From contig NZ_JAQSDN010000035.1 of NCBI RefSeq assembly GCF_029945925.1, forward strand, positions 1-64,000: a DNA stretch of 64,000 bases, given 5' to 3'. A model generated the notes under the pieces. The model saw only the letters and a list, made by a program, of their open reading frames with translations. It was not told the origin of the DNA and made no database searches. The position numbers and the translations under genes are program-made. The DNA comes from Polaromonas sp. GTDB taxonomy: Bacteria > Pseudomonadota > Gammaproteobacteria > Burkholderiales > Burkholderiaceae_C. Of the stretch, positions 1 through 8,226 are shown one piece after another (positions within the stretch are counted from its first letter, which is position 1; each line of letters opens with the position of its first letter).

Positions 1-570
1 GCCGGTGCTGGCCGCCGTATTTCGTCGGCGCAAGCACCCCGTTGGCAAGAGCTGGCGAATGGACGAAACCTACATCAAAGTGGCCAGCCATTGGAAGTAC
101 CTTTACCGGGCCGTTGACCGCGAGTGCGATACGGTGGACTTCCTGCTGACTGCCAAGCGAGATATGGCGGCTGCCCGGCGCTTCCTGGAGCGGGCCATCA
201 ACCTGCACGGATTGCCAGAGAAGATCACCATTGACAAGAGCGGCGCCAACACGGCCGCCATAGAAAGTGTCAAGGCTTACGCTTGCGTCGACATCCTGAT
301 GCGTCAATGCAAATACCTGAACAACATTGTCGAGCAGGACCACCGGGCGATCAAACGGATAACCCGACCGATGCTGGGGTTCAAGTCATTTTGGAGTGCT
401 CGAATCATCATCGCCGGCATCGAAACCATGCACATGATTCGCAAGGGGCAGCTGGACTGCCCCGGCGGCCAAACCATGTCGGCAGCCAACCAGTTCTACA
501 GCCTCGCTGTTTGATCCCCAGGTCAGCGACGCAACTCCTTTCGGCCAGAGTCCGTTATTGCGACAAAACC
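1..570 (+). mobile_element. IS6-family element, right-hand part
   Basis: The window opens inside an IS6-family insertion sequence. It contains the C-terminal part of the transposase and a right terminal repeat ending near 570 (TTGCGACAAAACC at 558-570). Read on the other strand, this matches 11 of 12 bases of GGTTCTGTCGCA found at 34686-34697. Immediately after 570 the sequence becomes an IS3 transposase mid-reading-frame, so this element inserted into, or was joined to, an older IS3 copy. The left part lies outside the window. Confidence 0.75.
2..514 (+). CDS. IS6-family transposase, C-terminal part (5' end outside window)
   Basis: DDE transposase of the IS6/IS26 family, which moves its element by replicative cointegrate formation. 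About 170 residues are present and the frame is open to the window edge, so the N-terminal DNA-binding region is missing from view. Visible family landmarks are the WRMDETYIKV segment with the first catalytic Asp, the TIDKSGAN segment with the second Asp, and the NIVEQDHRAIKRI segment with the catalytic Glu. The catalytic core looks intact. A GTG at position 5 is not a likely true start. Confidence 0.85.
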   Translation, partial: PVLAAVFRRRKHPVGKSWRMDETYIKVASHWKYLYRAVDRECDTVDFLLTAKRDMAAARRFLERAINLHGLPEKITIDKSGANTAAIESVKAYACVDILMRQCKYLNNIVEQDHRAIKRITRPMLGFKSFWSARIIIAGIETMHMIRKGQLDCPGGQTMSAANQFYSLAV

Positions 571-866
571 TTCATTCAGACCAAGGCAGTCAATTCGGTA
601 GTGATGACTTCAATCGCTGGTGCAAAGACAACTGCCTGGTGCCCAGCATGAGCCGTCGGGGAAACTGCTGGGACAATGCAGTCGCTGAATCGTTCTTCAG
701 CAGCTTGAAGAAAGAGCGAATCAAACGTCGAAGCTATGCTTCGCGCCAGGAAGCCAAGTCAGACGTCTTTGACTACATTGAGGGCTTCTACAATCGAATC
801 CGCAGGCACAGTCATCTTGACCAAATGAGCCCGTTTGCGTTCGAGCAACTTCAAACTGGAAGTTGA
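571..866 (+). pseudogene. IS3-family transposase OrfB, C-terminal remnant
   Basis: The last ~100 residues of an IS3-family OrfB integrase-type transposase. It begins at the HSDQGSQF segment (second catalytic Asp) and continues through the GNCWDNAVAESFF segment (catalytic Glu) to the usual C-terminal YNRIRRHSHL stretch. The N-terminal half with the first Asp is lost at the IS6 junction near 570. It ends 14 bases before the terminal repeat of the following IS701-family element. Non-functional relic. Confidence 0.8.
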
Positions 867-882
867 TTTATGTCTACATAAT

Positions 883-2349
883 CTTACTGTGTCATAAATG
901 TTACGATGTGATCCTCTCGACTTCGTGCCGGAGGATCGATGAATACAGCCGAGCGCTTTGATCTCTACCTTGACCACCTGAGTAAAGGCTTGGGTCACGC
1001 GGACCGGCACGCCGGCCTTCGTGGTTACTGCACGGGCCTGATGCTCCCGCTGTCGCGCAAGAGCGTGGAGCCGATGGCCGCGCGGGTGGACCCGATGCAC
1101 GCGAGCGCCCGACACCAAGCGCTGCACCACTTTGTGGCCAAAGCCGAGTGGTCCCATGAAGAGATGCTTCGGCGGGTGTGCCAGTGGGTGATACCGAAGA
1201 TGGACTGCAGCCAGGGCGGCTGGTGGATCATCGACGACACCGGGTTCCCGAAGAAGGGCCGCCATTCGGTCGGTGTAGCCCGCCAGTACTGCGGGATGCT
1301 GGGCAAGCAGGACAACTGCCAGGTGGCCGTCAGCATCTCTTTGGCAAGCACCCAGGGCAGCCTGCCCGTGGCCTGGCAGCTGTATCTGCCCGAAGACTGG
1401 GCTGCCGATGCTGAACGCCGCGCCAAGGCCGGCGTGCCCGATGAGGTGCGCTTCGCCACGAAGACGCAGATCGCCCTTGAGCGGCTGCGCACTTTGCTGG
1501 CCGAAGGCGCGCCGCGCCACTGCGTGCTGGCTGATGCCGGCTACGGCGTGGACAACGCATTCCGTCAGGCCCTCAGCGACATGGGCTTGCTCTATGCGGT
1601 GGGGGTCACGTCCGCCGTCGTGGTCTGGCCGCCCGGGGTCAAGCCACTGCCACCCGAGCCCTACAGCGGTATGGGCCGCCCGCCCGTGATGCCCAGACGC
1701 ACGCCAGCGCTTCAGCCGATGAGCGTCAGGGCGCTGGCGATGTCCCTGCCGAGCCGAGCGTTCCAGAACGTTAGCTGGCATGAGGGAACCAACGAAACAC
1801 TGAGTGGCCGCTTCGCGGCCGTGCGGGTGCGCCATGCAGGCGGCAATGCAGGCAAGGCGCGCCTGCGTCCCGAGCAATGGCTTCTCATAGAGTGGCCTGC
1901 AAACGATGCCGAGCCGAGCAAGTACTTCCTATCCACGCTGCCCGAAGAAACGCCGATCAACGAGTTGGTCAGCGTCGCCCACCAGCGCTGGCGCATCGAG
2001 CGCGACTACCAGGATCTGAAGCAGGACTTCGGCCTGGGCCACTATGAAGGACGAGGCTGGCGGGGGTTCCACCATCATGCCGCGTTGAGCATCGCGGCCT
2101 ACGGGTTCCTGATGGCAGAACGCCTCGTCGCTGACAAGTCTGTCGGCAGTAAAAAAAACTTCATCGCCCGCCAAGTGCCTGCCCTTCCCGAGAATTACAT
2201 CCCCCGCGGCAGTCCTGCGCGCGCAGCGGCACGTGGCAACCTCGATCACGACACTGCGCCATCGACTGAGCTATCAGCTGATCGCCCGACTCGGCCAGTG
2301 TCCCTGCTGCGGCCGCGCAAGCGCAAAGTTACTTTTGTGACACAGTAAG
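883..2349 (+). mobile_element. IS701-family insertion sequence, copy 1
   Basis: A complete-looking IS of about 1.47 kb. Its left terminal repeat starts CTTACTGTGTCATAAA at 883. The right end, read on the other strand, is CTTACTGTGTCACAAA ending at 2349. Its single transposase gene runs into the right terminal repeat. Copy 2 starts six bases later in the same orientation. No clean target duplication is visible around either copy, although YTAR-like sequence (CTAA at 2351, CTAG at 3827) sits at both right ends. Confidence 0.75.
939..2348 (+). CDS. IS701-family transposase (copy 1)
   Basis: A 469-residue DDE transposase of the IS701 family. Landmarks are WWIIDDTGFPKKG (first catalytic Asp region, about residue 93), VLADAGYG (second Asp, about residue 200) and RWRIERDYQDLKQDFGLGHYEGR-type sequence (catalytic Glu region, near residue 350). 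The ATG at 939 has a GGAGG ribosome site four bases upstream. The stop codon lies within the right terminal repeat. Length and motifs suggest an intact enzyme. It is clearly related to, but diverged from, the transposase of copy 2, so the tandem pair is not a simple recent duplication. Confidence 0.88.
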   Translation: MNTAERFDLYLDHLSKGLGHADRHAGLRGYCTGLMLPLSRKSVEPMAARVDPMHASARHQALHHFVAKAEWSHEEMLRRVCQWVIPKMDCSQGGWWIIDDTGFPKKGRHSVGVARQYCGMLGKQDNCQVAVSISLASTQGSLPVAWQLYLPEDWAADAERRAKAGVPDEVRFATKTQIALERLRTLLAEGAPRHCVLADAGYGVDNAFRQALSDMGLLYAVGVTSAVVVWPPGVKPLPPEPYSGMGRPPVMPRRTPALQPMSVRALAMSLPSRAFQNVSWHEGTNETLSGRFAAVRVRHAGGNAGKARLRPEQWLLIEWPANDAEPSKYFLSTLPEETPINELVSVAHQRWRIERDYQDLKQDFGLGHYEGRGWRGFHHHAALSIAAYGFLMAERLVADKSVGSKKNFIARQVPALPENYIPRGSPARAAARGNLDHDTAPSTELSADRPTRPVSLLRPRKRKVTFVTQ

Positions 2350-2355
2350 ACTAAT

Positions 2356-3825
2356 CTTACTGTGTCATAAAATATGGCATGATATGAGCATCATTGATCC
2401 TGCCTGGAGGCGTGATGGACATATCCAAGGAATACGAGCACTACATGACTCACTTGGCTGAAGGACTGGGTCATGCTGACCGACACTCAGGATTGAGCGG
2501 TTATTGCACCGGCCTGATGCTCCCCTTGTCCCGCAAGAGCGTGGAGCCGATGGCCGCGCGCGTTGACCCGCTGCACGCCAGCGCCCGCCACCAGTCCCTG
2601 CATCATTTTGTCGCCAAGGCCCAATGGAGCGACCCAGAACTGCTGCGGCGCGTGGCGCAGTGGGTGGTGCCAGTGATGGACTTCAGCGCTGGCGGCTGGT
2701 GGATCATCGATGACACCGGCTTTCCCAAGAAGGGTACCCATTCGGTGGGTGTGACCCGTCAATACTGCGGCGTACTGGGCAAACAGGACAACTGCCAAGT
2801 GGCTGTCAGCATCTCGTTGGCCTGCGAAGAGGGCAGCCTGCCGGTGGCCTGGCAACTGTACTTGCCTCACAACTGGGCCGAAGACGCTGTTCGCAGAAAG
2901 AAGGCGGGGATTCCCGAAGACATTGAGTTTGCGACCAAGCCTCAAATTGCCCTGCAACAGTTGCGCGACCTACTCGGTGACGGCGCACCCAGGCACTGCG
3001 TGCTGGCCGACGCTGGCTACGGCATCGACTACGCGTTTCGTCAGGGCCTGACCGATTTGGGCCTGGACTACGTGGTCGGTATCACCTCTGCTGTCGTGGT
3101 CTGGCCCCCGGGTGTGGAGCCGCTGCCGCCCCAACCCTACAGCGGCATGGGCCGCCCGCCGGTGGTGCCACGGCGAACCGCCAAACGCCAGCCCGTGAAC
3201 GTCAAGACCTTGGCGCAGGGCTTGCCCGACAGTGCATTCCAGAACATCAGCTGGCGCGAGGGCACCAATGAGCGCCTGACGGGCCGCTTTGCCGCGCTGA
3301 GGGTACGCTGCGCTGGGAGCAATGTGGGCAAGGCGCGTCTTTTACCCCAGCAATGGCTGCTCATCGAGTGGCCCGCAGGTCAGGCTGAGCCTGAAAAATA
3401 CTATCTATCCACACTGCCGGAGACAGCCGCATTGAACGATCTGGTGCGCGCCGCCCATATGCGCTGGCGCATCGAGCGCGATTACCAGGACTTGAAGCAG
3501 GATCTGGGGCTGGGTCACTATGAGGGACGGGGCTGGCGGGGATTTCACCACCACGCCAGTCTGAGCATTGCAGCGTACGGCTTCCTGATGGCACAGAGAC
3601 TGAAGGCTGGCAGCGATGCCAGCGGTAAAAAAAACTTCATCGACCGCCAAGTGCCTGCCGTTCCCAAAGATTATGTCCCTCGGGGCAGCCCAGCGCGCGC
3701 AACGTCACGTGGCGAACTCCATCACAACGTTGCGCCTCCAACTGGGCGTCGCACCCGCAAGCGTCCTGGGGCACTGTCCGCACTGCAACTCGATAAATCT
3801 GCGTTTACGTTTGTGACATAGTAAG
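2356..3825 (+). mobile_element. IS701-family insertion sequence, copy 2
   Basis: Second, related IS of about 1.47 kb in direct orientation. Left end CTTACTGTGTCATAAAA at 2356; right end GTGACATAGTAAG closing at 3825. The terminal repeats nearly match those of copy 1, so one transposase could in principle recognise the ends of both. Confidence 0.75.
2394..3821 (+). CDS. IS701-family transposase (copy 2)
   Basis: A 475-residue IS701-family DDE transposase with the same landmarks as copy 1: WWIIDDTGFPKKG, VLADAGYG and the RWRIERDYQDLKQD region. An alternative ATG at 2415 (MDISKEYEHYMTHLAEGL) sits just after CTGGAGGC and matches the N-terminus of copy 1 better, so the true start is probably 2415. 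The stop lies inside the right terminal repeat. It appears intact. Differences from copy 1 are spread along the whole length, including the linker (VPRRTAKRQP versus MPRRTPALQP). Confidence 0.87.
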   Translation: MILPGGVMDISKEYEHYMTHLAEGLGHADRHSGLSGYCTGLMLPLSRKSVEPMAARVDPLHASARHQSLHHFVAKAQWSDPELLRRVAQWVVPVMDFSAGGWWIIDDTGFPKKGTHSVGVTRQYCGVLGKQDNCQVAVSISLACEEGSLPVAWQLYLPHNWAEDAVRRKKAGIPEDIEFATKPQIALQQLRDLLGDGAPRHCVLADAGYGIDYAFRQGLTDLGLDYVVGITSAVVVWPPGVEPLPPQPYSGMGRPPVVPRRTAKRQPVNVKTLAQGLPDSAFQNISWREGTNERLTGRFAALRVRCAGSNVGKARLLPQQWLLIEWPAGQAEPEKYYLSTLPETAALNDLVRAAHMRWRIERDYQDLKQDLGLGHYEGRGWRGFHHHASLSIAAYGFLMAQRLKAGSDASGKKNFIDRQVPAVPKDYVPRGSPARATSRGELHHNVAPPTGRRTRKRPGALSALQLDKSAFTFVT

Positions 3826-3933
3826 ACTAGGCCGCGCCCTTTCGGCGCCTTGCGATGGCGCAGCCTGCACCGGCCAATCCTCTCACTGGATTCCGAGTAA
3901 GGGTTGTCGTTACTCACGGCGGGGCGGCTGCGA

Positions 3934-4725
3934 CTATCCATAGACGCTAAGCGATGCGAATATGCGCGTGAAGTAATTGTCGGCAAGAATCGTAGCAGCC
4001 TTGGCGTCGCGCAACTCGAGTGCGTCTACGATGGCGGTGAGTTCGCGAAGCGTCTGCTCGCGCACGATCACCCCCACAGGCCCATTGAGCTTCGAGCGAC
4101 CGTCGTACTGTACTGCGCGGCGATCGGCCACGACAGCATCGAACACCTGCATGAGGAAGCGGTTTTTGGACGCGCGAAAGATTGCCAGATGCACCCCGTA
4201 GATGCCTTCTTTGAAATCGATCCATTGGTCGGCATTGCGCACCACGCCGAGGTGGTGGCGCATAAGGGCGAAATCGTCCGCATCTGCACGCTGCGCCGAC
4301 AGCCCCATCATGGCAGGCTCGAAAAGCAGCCGACCCTCGAGGATTTCTGCGTAAGTCGGTACATTTTGATGGTGCGCGGCGACCGGTAGGTCGGATTCGC
4401 TCAGCCGTTGCATCAGCGCATCGGCGAGGAAGGTGCCGCTGCCCACCTTGCGATCTAGCAGCCCCTGCGCGCTCATCATCGCAAGCGCATGACGCACAGT
4501 GCTGCGCGAAGAGTCGAACCGGGTCGACAGTTCCCGCTCGTTGGGCAGCTTGTCGCCGGCCTTAAGCACGCCATCCCGTATAGATTGGAGGATGGCGCGA
4601 TACACCTTCGAGGCTGTCGCTTTGTCCTTCGCGGCAATGCGTCCCGACAGATCGGCCACCGTAACCTGGTGTAGTACGGCGGCGCTCAGGCCATGTTTTG
4701 TTTCTATGGTTTTGTATTTCGCCAT
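3934..4725 (-). CDS. GntR-family (FadR-type) transcriptional regulator
   Basis: A 263-residue DNA-binding regulator. The N-terminal winged helix-turn-helix includes KLPNERELSTRFDSSRSTVRHAL and a KVGSGTFL wing. It is followed by an all-helical FCD-type effector domain that usually binds a small acid. It is divergent from the RidA/ABC transporter operon at 4887 and probably controls it. The ATG at 4725 (MAKYKTIET) is preferred; a longer frame to 4800 exists but would run into AT-rich promoter-like DNA. The intergenic region holds inverted copies of TTGGTCA, a plausible operator. The effector is unknown, probably the operon's substrate or an intermediate. Confidence 0.85.
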   Translation of the reverse strand: MAKYKTIETKHGLSAAVLHQVTVADLSGRIAAKDKATASKVYRAILQSIRDGVLKAGDKLPNERELSTRFDSSRSTVRHALAMMSAQGLLDRKVGSGTFLADALMQRLSESDLPVAAHHQNVPTYAEILEGRLLFEPAMMGLSAQRADADDFALMRHHLGVVRNADQWIDFKEGIYGVHLAIFRASKNRFLMQVFDAVVADRRAVQYDGRSKLNGPVGVIVREQTLRELTAIVDALELRDAKAATILADNYFTRIFASLSVYG

Positions 4726-4731
4726 AATGGT

Positions 4732-4818
4732 TGACCAATCACAAGTTTTTATTTTAGAATAAAAATGAAAAAACAGAATTTCAAAGCTGTATCCGCCCAA
4801 TTAATTGGTCACCCAATT
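4732..4818. promoter_or_regulatory. Candidate GntR operators between divergent genes
   Basis: The AT-rich intergenic region contains TGACCAA at 4732-4738 and its inverted counterpart TTGGTCA at 4805-4811. The second lies in a palindrome, AATTGG-TCAC-CCAATT, at 4803-4818. FadR-type regulators bind short palindromes of this general kind, so these are plausible autoregulatory and operon operators. This is inferred from symmetry and position only. Confidence 0.4.
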
Positions 4819-4886
4819 ACTTAATTAACCTGATTTTCGTCGATAGGTTGCTTGTATGCCATTGGGCGTCCTGCAGAACGCGCCCC

Positions 4887-5378
4887 ATGACCCTTAATTT
4901 CAACATAGCCACGACCCTGACGCCGGAAGCCCGGCTAGCAGCCATCGGGCTGACGCTGCCTCCACCCCCTGCGCCGGTGGCGAACTTCGTGACTTGGCGT
5001 CGCGCCGGATCCCTGCTGTACCTTTCGGGTCAAGGCCCGCTGGAAGCCAATGGTCATCTGCATGCAGGTCATGTCGGCGGAGAAGTGAGCGTCGAGGACG
5101 CATACGGCCACGCACGGCTGACCGGCCTGAACCTGTTGGCCGTGGCCAAGGATGCGCTCGGCGAGCTGGGGCGCGTACGCCATGTTGTCAAACTGCTAGC
5201 CTTCGTCAACGCGGTGCCGGGCTTCTCCCTGCATCCCAAGGTCATCAATGGCTGCTCCGACCTGTTCGTAGAGGTGTTCGGCGACACAGTGGGCCGGGGT
5301 GCCCGCTCGGCCATCGGCGCGGGGTCGCTGCCGGGCAACCAGACCGTCGAGGTCGAAGCGATCTTGGAAGTGGATTGA
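4887..5378 (+). CDS. RidA/YjgF family protein, probable enamine/imine deaminase
   Basis: A 163-residue RidA-superfamily protein. RidA enzymes hydrolyse reactive enamine/imine intermediates released by PLP dehydratases. The C-terminal part has the family pattern: a LYLSGQGPLE segment, an HVVKLLAFVNAV segment, and GARSAIGAGSLPGNQTVEVEAILEV (the Arg region that binds the substrate carboxylate). ATG 4887 is chosen because homology begins there; a TTG at 4848 would add 13 unrelated residues. It is first in an operon whose last gene is a PLP dehydratase, which fits a detoxifying partnership. Confidence 0.82.
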   Translation: MTLNFNIATTLTPEARLAAIGLTLPPPPAPVANFVTWRRAGSLLYLSGQGPLEANGHLHAGHVGGEVSVEDAYGHARLTGLNLLAVAKDALGELGRVRHVVKLLAFVNAVPGFSLHPKVINGCSDLFVEVFGDTVGRGARSAIGAGSLPGNQTVEVEAILEVD

Positions 5379-5383
5379 ACGAG

Positions 5384-6049
5384 ATGGCCTACCAGTTCCA
5401 GTTCGAGGCGCTTGCGCCCTATACCGGTCAGTTGGTTCAGGGGATGTTAAATACGCTGGGTTATGCCGCCTCGAGTATCGTACTGGGCCTGGCCATCGGT
5501 GCTGCTGGCTCGCTGGCACTGATCTATGGCAGCAAGCCACTGCGCGGCATGACCCGCGCCTATGTCGAGTTCTTCCGCAACACACCATCGCTGGTACAGC
5601 TGTTCCTCATCTATTTCGGCCTGCCAAGCCTGGGCCTGCGGCTCGAAGCTCCGGTGGCGGGGGTGATTTCGCTCGCTCTGTATTGCGGCGCGTACATGGT
5701 CGAGGTGTTTCGCTCCGGCCTGCTGTCGGTACCCTTGGGGTTGTCCGAAGCCGGCGCGGCGCTGGGTCTGCGACCCCGGCAGGTGCTGCTGCACGTGCTC
5801 TTCGTGCCGGCCCTGCGCAATGTATTCCCCGCGCTTGCCAGTCAGATGGTGCTCACGCTGATCGGTACCAGTCTAATCTCGCAGATCGGCGTGGAAGATA
5901 TTTTCCACGCGGGCAGCTTCATCGACTCACGCACCTTCCGTAGCTTCGAGGTCTATCTGGTGATCTGCGTGATGTACTTCGTCGCGGTGCAGGCCCTGCG
6001 CGTCATCCTCGGCTTCATTCAGCGCCGGCTCTTTGGAAGGGCTCCCTGA
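5384..6049 (+). CDS. Polar amino-acid ABC transporter permease 1
   Basis: A 221-residue inner-membrane permease of the His/Glu/ectoine-type importer family. It has about five hydrophobic segments and the EAA loop near residue 122 (SEAGAALGLRPRQ), which contacts the ATPase. ATG 5384 is five bases after the RidA stop. Its stop overlaps the start of the second permease (TGATG), so the two subunits are translationally coupled and should form a heterodimeric channel. Confidence 0.88.
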   Translation: MAYQFQFEALAPYTGQLVQGMLNTLGYAASSIVLGLAIGAAGSLALIYGSKPLRGMTRAYVEFFRNTPSLVQLFLIYFGLPSLGLRLEAPVAGVISLALYCGAYMVEVFRSGLLSVPLGLSEAGAALGLRPRQVLLHVLFVPALRNVFPALASQMVLTLIGTSLISQIGVEDIFHAGSFIDSRTFRSFEVYLVICVMYFVAVQALRVILGFIQRRLFGRAP

Positions 6050-6705
6050 TGCGCAGCCTGTCCATCGCCGATCTCTGGCTCATTCTGGGCGCCATCCGCT
6101 GGACGGTGGCCTTGGCGCTCACGGCGTTCGCGATCGGCAGCGTGATAGCGTTGGGCGTCGCCGTCGCGCGCACCTCGCGCCTGCCCTGGCTGCGCGTGCT
6201 GGCGCGCTTCTACGTAGAGCTGGTGCAGGGCACACCGCTGCTCGGCGTGCTCTTCTTGCTGTACTTTGGCGTGCCGATGATGCTGGGAATCGAGATCAAT
6301 GCCTTCGTGGCGGCGGCTATCGCGTTCTCGCTGTCGGCAGGCGCTTTTCTCGGCGAGATCTGGCGCGGGAGCATCGAATCTGTTCCGCATGGCCAGTGGG
6401 AGGCTGCTTCGTGTGTGGGCCTGCGAAGCTGGCAGGTCATGCGCCATGTGGTGTGGCCGCAGGCCTTCCGCGTGGCCCTGGGCCCGACCGTGAGCTATCT
6501 AGTGCAATTGATCAAGAACACTTCGCTGGCCGCGCTGGTCGGACTGGTCGAACTGACCCGTTCAGGCCAGATCGTGGCTGGCTCGACGCTGGCGCACTTG
6601 CCGATTTTCTGCGGCGTGGCTCTCTACTACTTCGCCATCTGCTATCCGCTGGCCCGCCTGGCACTCTCCCTGGAAGGACGCATGCATGTCGCTCGTGCTC
6701 ATTGA
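6049..6705 (+). CDS. Polar amino-acid ABC transporter permease 2
   Basis: A 218-residue partner permease. It has hydrophobic segments from about residues 10-40, 60-75, 82-100 and 185-205, and an EAA loop near residue 118 (EAASCVGLRSWQ). The start overlaps the preceding stop by one base, and the end overlaps the ATPase gene by 20 bases. The FYVELVQGTPLL segment is typical of the second subunit of PAAT importers such as EhuD. Substrate unknown, probably a zwitterionic amino-acid derivative. Confidence 0.88.
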   Translation: MRSLSIADLWLILGAIRWTVALALTAFAIGSVIALGVAVARTSRLPWLRVLARFYVELVQGTPLLGVLFLLYFGVPMMLGIEINAFVAAAIAFSLSAGAFLGEIWRGSIESVPHGQWEAASCVGLRSWQVMRHVVWPQAFRVALGPTVSYLVQLIKNTSLAALVGLVELTRSGQIVAGSTLAHLPIFCGVALYYFAICYPLARLALSLEGRMHVARAH

Positions 6706-7414
6706 TTCTGTCGAAAAGCACTTCGGCGACAACCATGTCCTGCGCGGCGTGTCGACCGAGGTGGCAAAGGGCGACATCGTCGCGCTGGTAGGCCGCAGCG
6801 GCTCAGGCAAGAGCACGCTGCTGCGCTGCGTGAACGGGCTCGAAAAGATCAGCGCGGGTCGCATCGTGGTCGACGGCATAGACGTGCAGGCACCGACCAC
6901 CGACCTACCCCTGCTGCGCCAGCGCGTCGGTATGGTCTTCCAGAGCTTCAACCTGTTCCCCCACCTCTCAGCCTCGGCCAACGTGACGCTGGCCCCGTTG
7001 CTGACGAAGAGGATCGGTCGGGACCAGGCCGCCGAACTCGCGAAGCGGATGCTGGAGCGCGTTGGTCTGGGTCAGAAGCTCGACGCCATGCCCTCTCAAC
7101 TCTCCGGCGGTCAGCAGCAGCGCGTGGCGATCGCGCGGGCTCTGGCGATGTCGCCGCAACTCATGCTGTTCGACGAGGCCACCTCGGCGCTCGACCCGGA
7201 ACTCGTCGGCGAAGTGCTGCGGGTGATGGAAGACCTGGCGCGCGACGGCATGACCATGATGGTCGTTACCCACGAGATGGCTTTTGCGCGTCGCGTCGCC
7301 TCTGAAGTGCTGTTCATGGACCAGGGACGCATCTGGGAACGCGGCTCGCCCGAGCAGATGTTCGGCAGCCCGAGCACCCCCGAATTCCAGCAGTTTGTGC
7401 AATCCATTGTCTGA
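6686..7414 (+). CDS. Polar amino-acid ABC transporter ATP-binding protein
   Basis: A 242-residue ATPase that energises the importer. Motifs: Walker A GRSGSGKST (36-44), Q-loop near 86 (VFQSFNLFPHL), signature LSGGQ (139-143), Walker B LMLFDE (159-164) and the switch His in VVTHE. All catalytic residues are present. Highly similar in layout to the second ATPase at 14791, so the two transporters in this window belong to the same family but serve different operons. Confidence 0.92.
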   Translation: MSLVLIDSVEKHFGDNHVLRGVSTEVAKGDIVALVGRSGSGKSTLLRCVNGLEKISAGRIVVDGIDVQAPTTDLPLLRQRVGMVFQSFNLFPHLSASANVTLAPLLTKRIGRDQAAELAKRMLERVGLGQKLDAMPSQLSGGQQQRVAIARALAMSPQLMLFDEATSALDPELVGEVLRVMEDLARDGMTMMVVTHEMAFARRVASEVLFMDQGRIWERGSPEQMFGSPSTPEFQQFVQSIV

Positions 7415-7439
7415 TTCTTCCACCCACCCAGGAGCTTCC

Positions 7440-8216
7440 ATGTTCAAAACCAAATCACTGATCGCCGCCGCACTGGTCTGCGTCGCCCCGCTGTTCGCGC
7501 ATGCCGACAAACTCGCGGACATCAAGTCCAAGGGCGTGGTGCGCATCGCCACGACCATCGACGCCCCACCTTGGGGCTTCACCGACAGCGCCGGCAAGCC
7601 TACCGGCTTGGATGTCGAACTCGCCGAGAACGTGGCTAAGCGCCTCGGCGTGAAACTCGAGTTGCAGCAGGTGACAGGCGCCAATCGCATTCCCTACCTG
7701 TTGTCGAACAAGGTGGACGTGGTGATCGCCTCGCTGGGCAGCTCTCCCGAGCGCGCCAAACTGGTCAGCTTTTCCAAACCTTACGCCGCGGTCTTCCTCG
7801 GCGTATATGGCGGCAAGGGCGTGCCGAAGTTTAGCAAGGTGGCCGACCTGGCAGGTCAGACGATCGCGGTGCCCAAGGGCTCGACGCCCGACCTCTCGCT
7901 AACCGAAATGGCGCCCAGCGCCAAGTTGATCCGCTTCGAAGACACGGCCTCGGTGATCTCTGCCTTCCTGTCGGGCCAGGCGCCAATGTTTGCCGAGAAT
8001 AACTTCATCGCGCAGAAGGTAGCCGAGGACAACCCCGCCAAAGGCATTGAAATGAAATCGCTTATCCGCATCAGCCCGGCCTTCATGGCGGTGCAGCCGG
8101 GGGAAACCGCCCTGCTGGCCGAAATGAACAAAATCATCGACGCTAAGGTGGCCGATGGCAGCCTGGCCGCGCTGCGCCTGAAGTGGTTCAAGGACGAACA
8201 AAAAGAACTTAAGTAA
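7440..8216 (+). CDS. Periplasmic substrate-binding protein, family 3
   Basis: A 258-residue solute-binding protein with a cleavable signal peptide (about residues 1-22, ending LFAHA). The mature protein shows the family-3 pattern: VRIATTIDAPPWGF at the start, GLDVELAENVAKRLG, and a second lobe with IAVPKGSTPDLSL. ATG 7440 has an AGGAG site six bases upstream. It captures the substrate for the two permeases and ATPase just upstream. EhuB-like ectoine binding is possible from context but not proven by any residue seen here. Confidence 0.87.
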   Translation: MFKTKSLIAAALVCVAPLFAHADKLADIKSKGVVRIATTIDAPPWGFTDSAGKPTGLDVELAENVAKRLGVKLELQQVTGANRIPYLLSNKVDVVIASLGSSPERAKLVSFSKPYAAVFLGVYGGKGVPKFSKVADLAGQTIAVPKGSTPDLSLTEMAPSAKLIRFEDTASVISAFLSGQAPMFAENNFIAQKVAEDNPAKGIEMKSLIRISPAFMAVQPGETALLAEMNKIIDAKVADGSLAALRLKWFKDEQKELK

Positions 8217-8226
8217 GGAGAGCTGC

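Noticed and set aside
759-1877. Long minus-strand open frame across the first IS701 transposase
   Set aside because: It is the antisense shadow of a clear transposase gene in high-GC DNA, with no recognisable domain or ribosome site.
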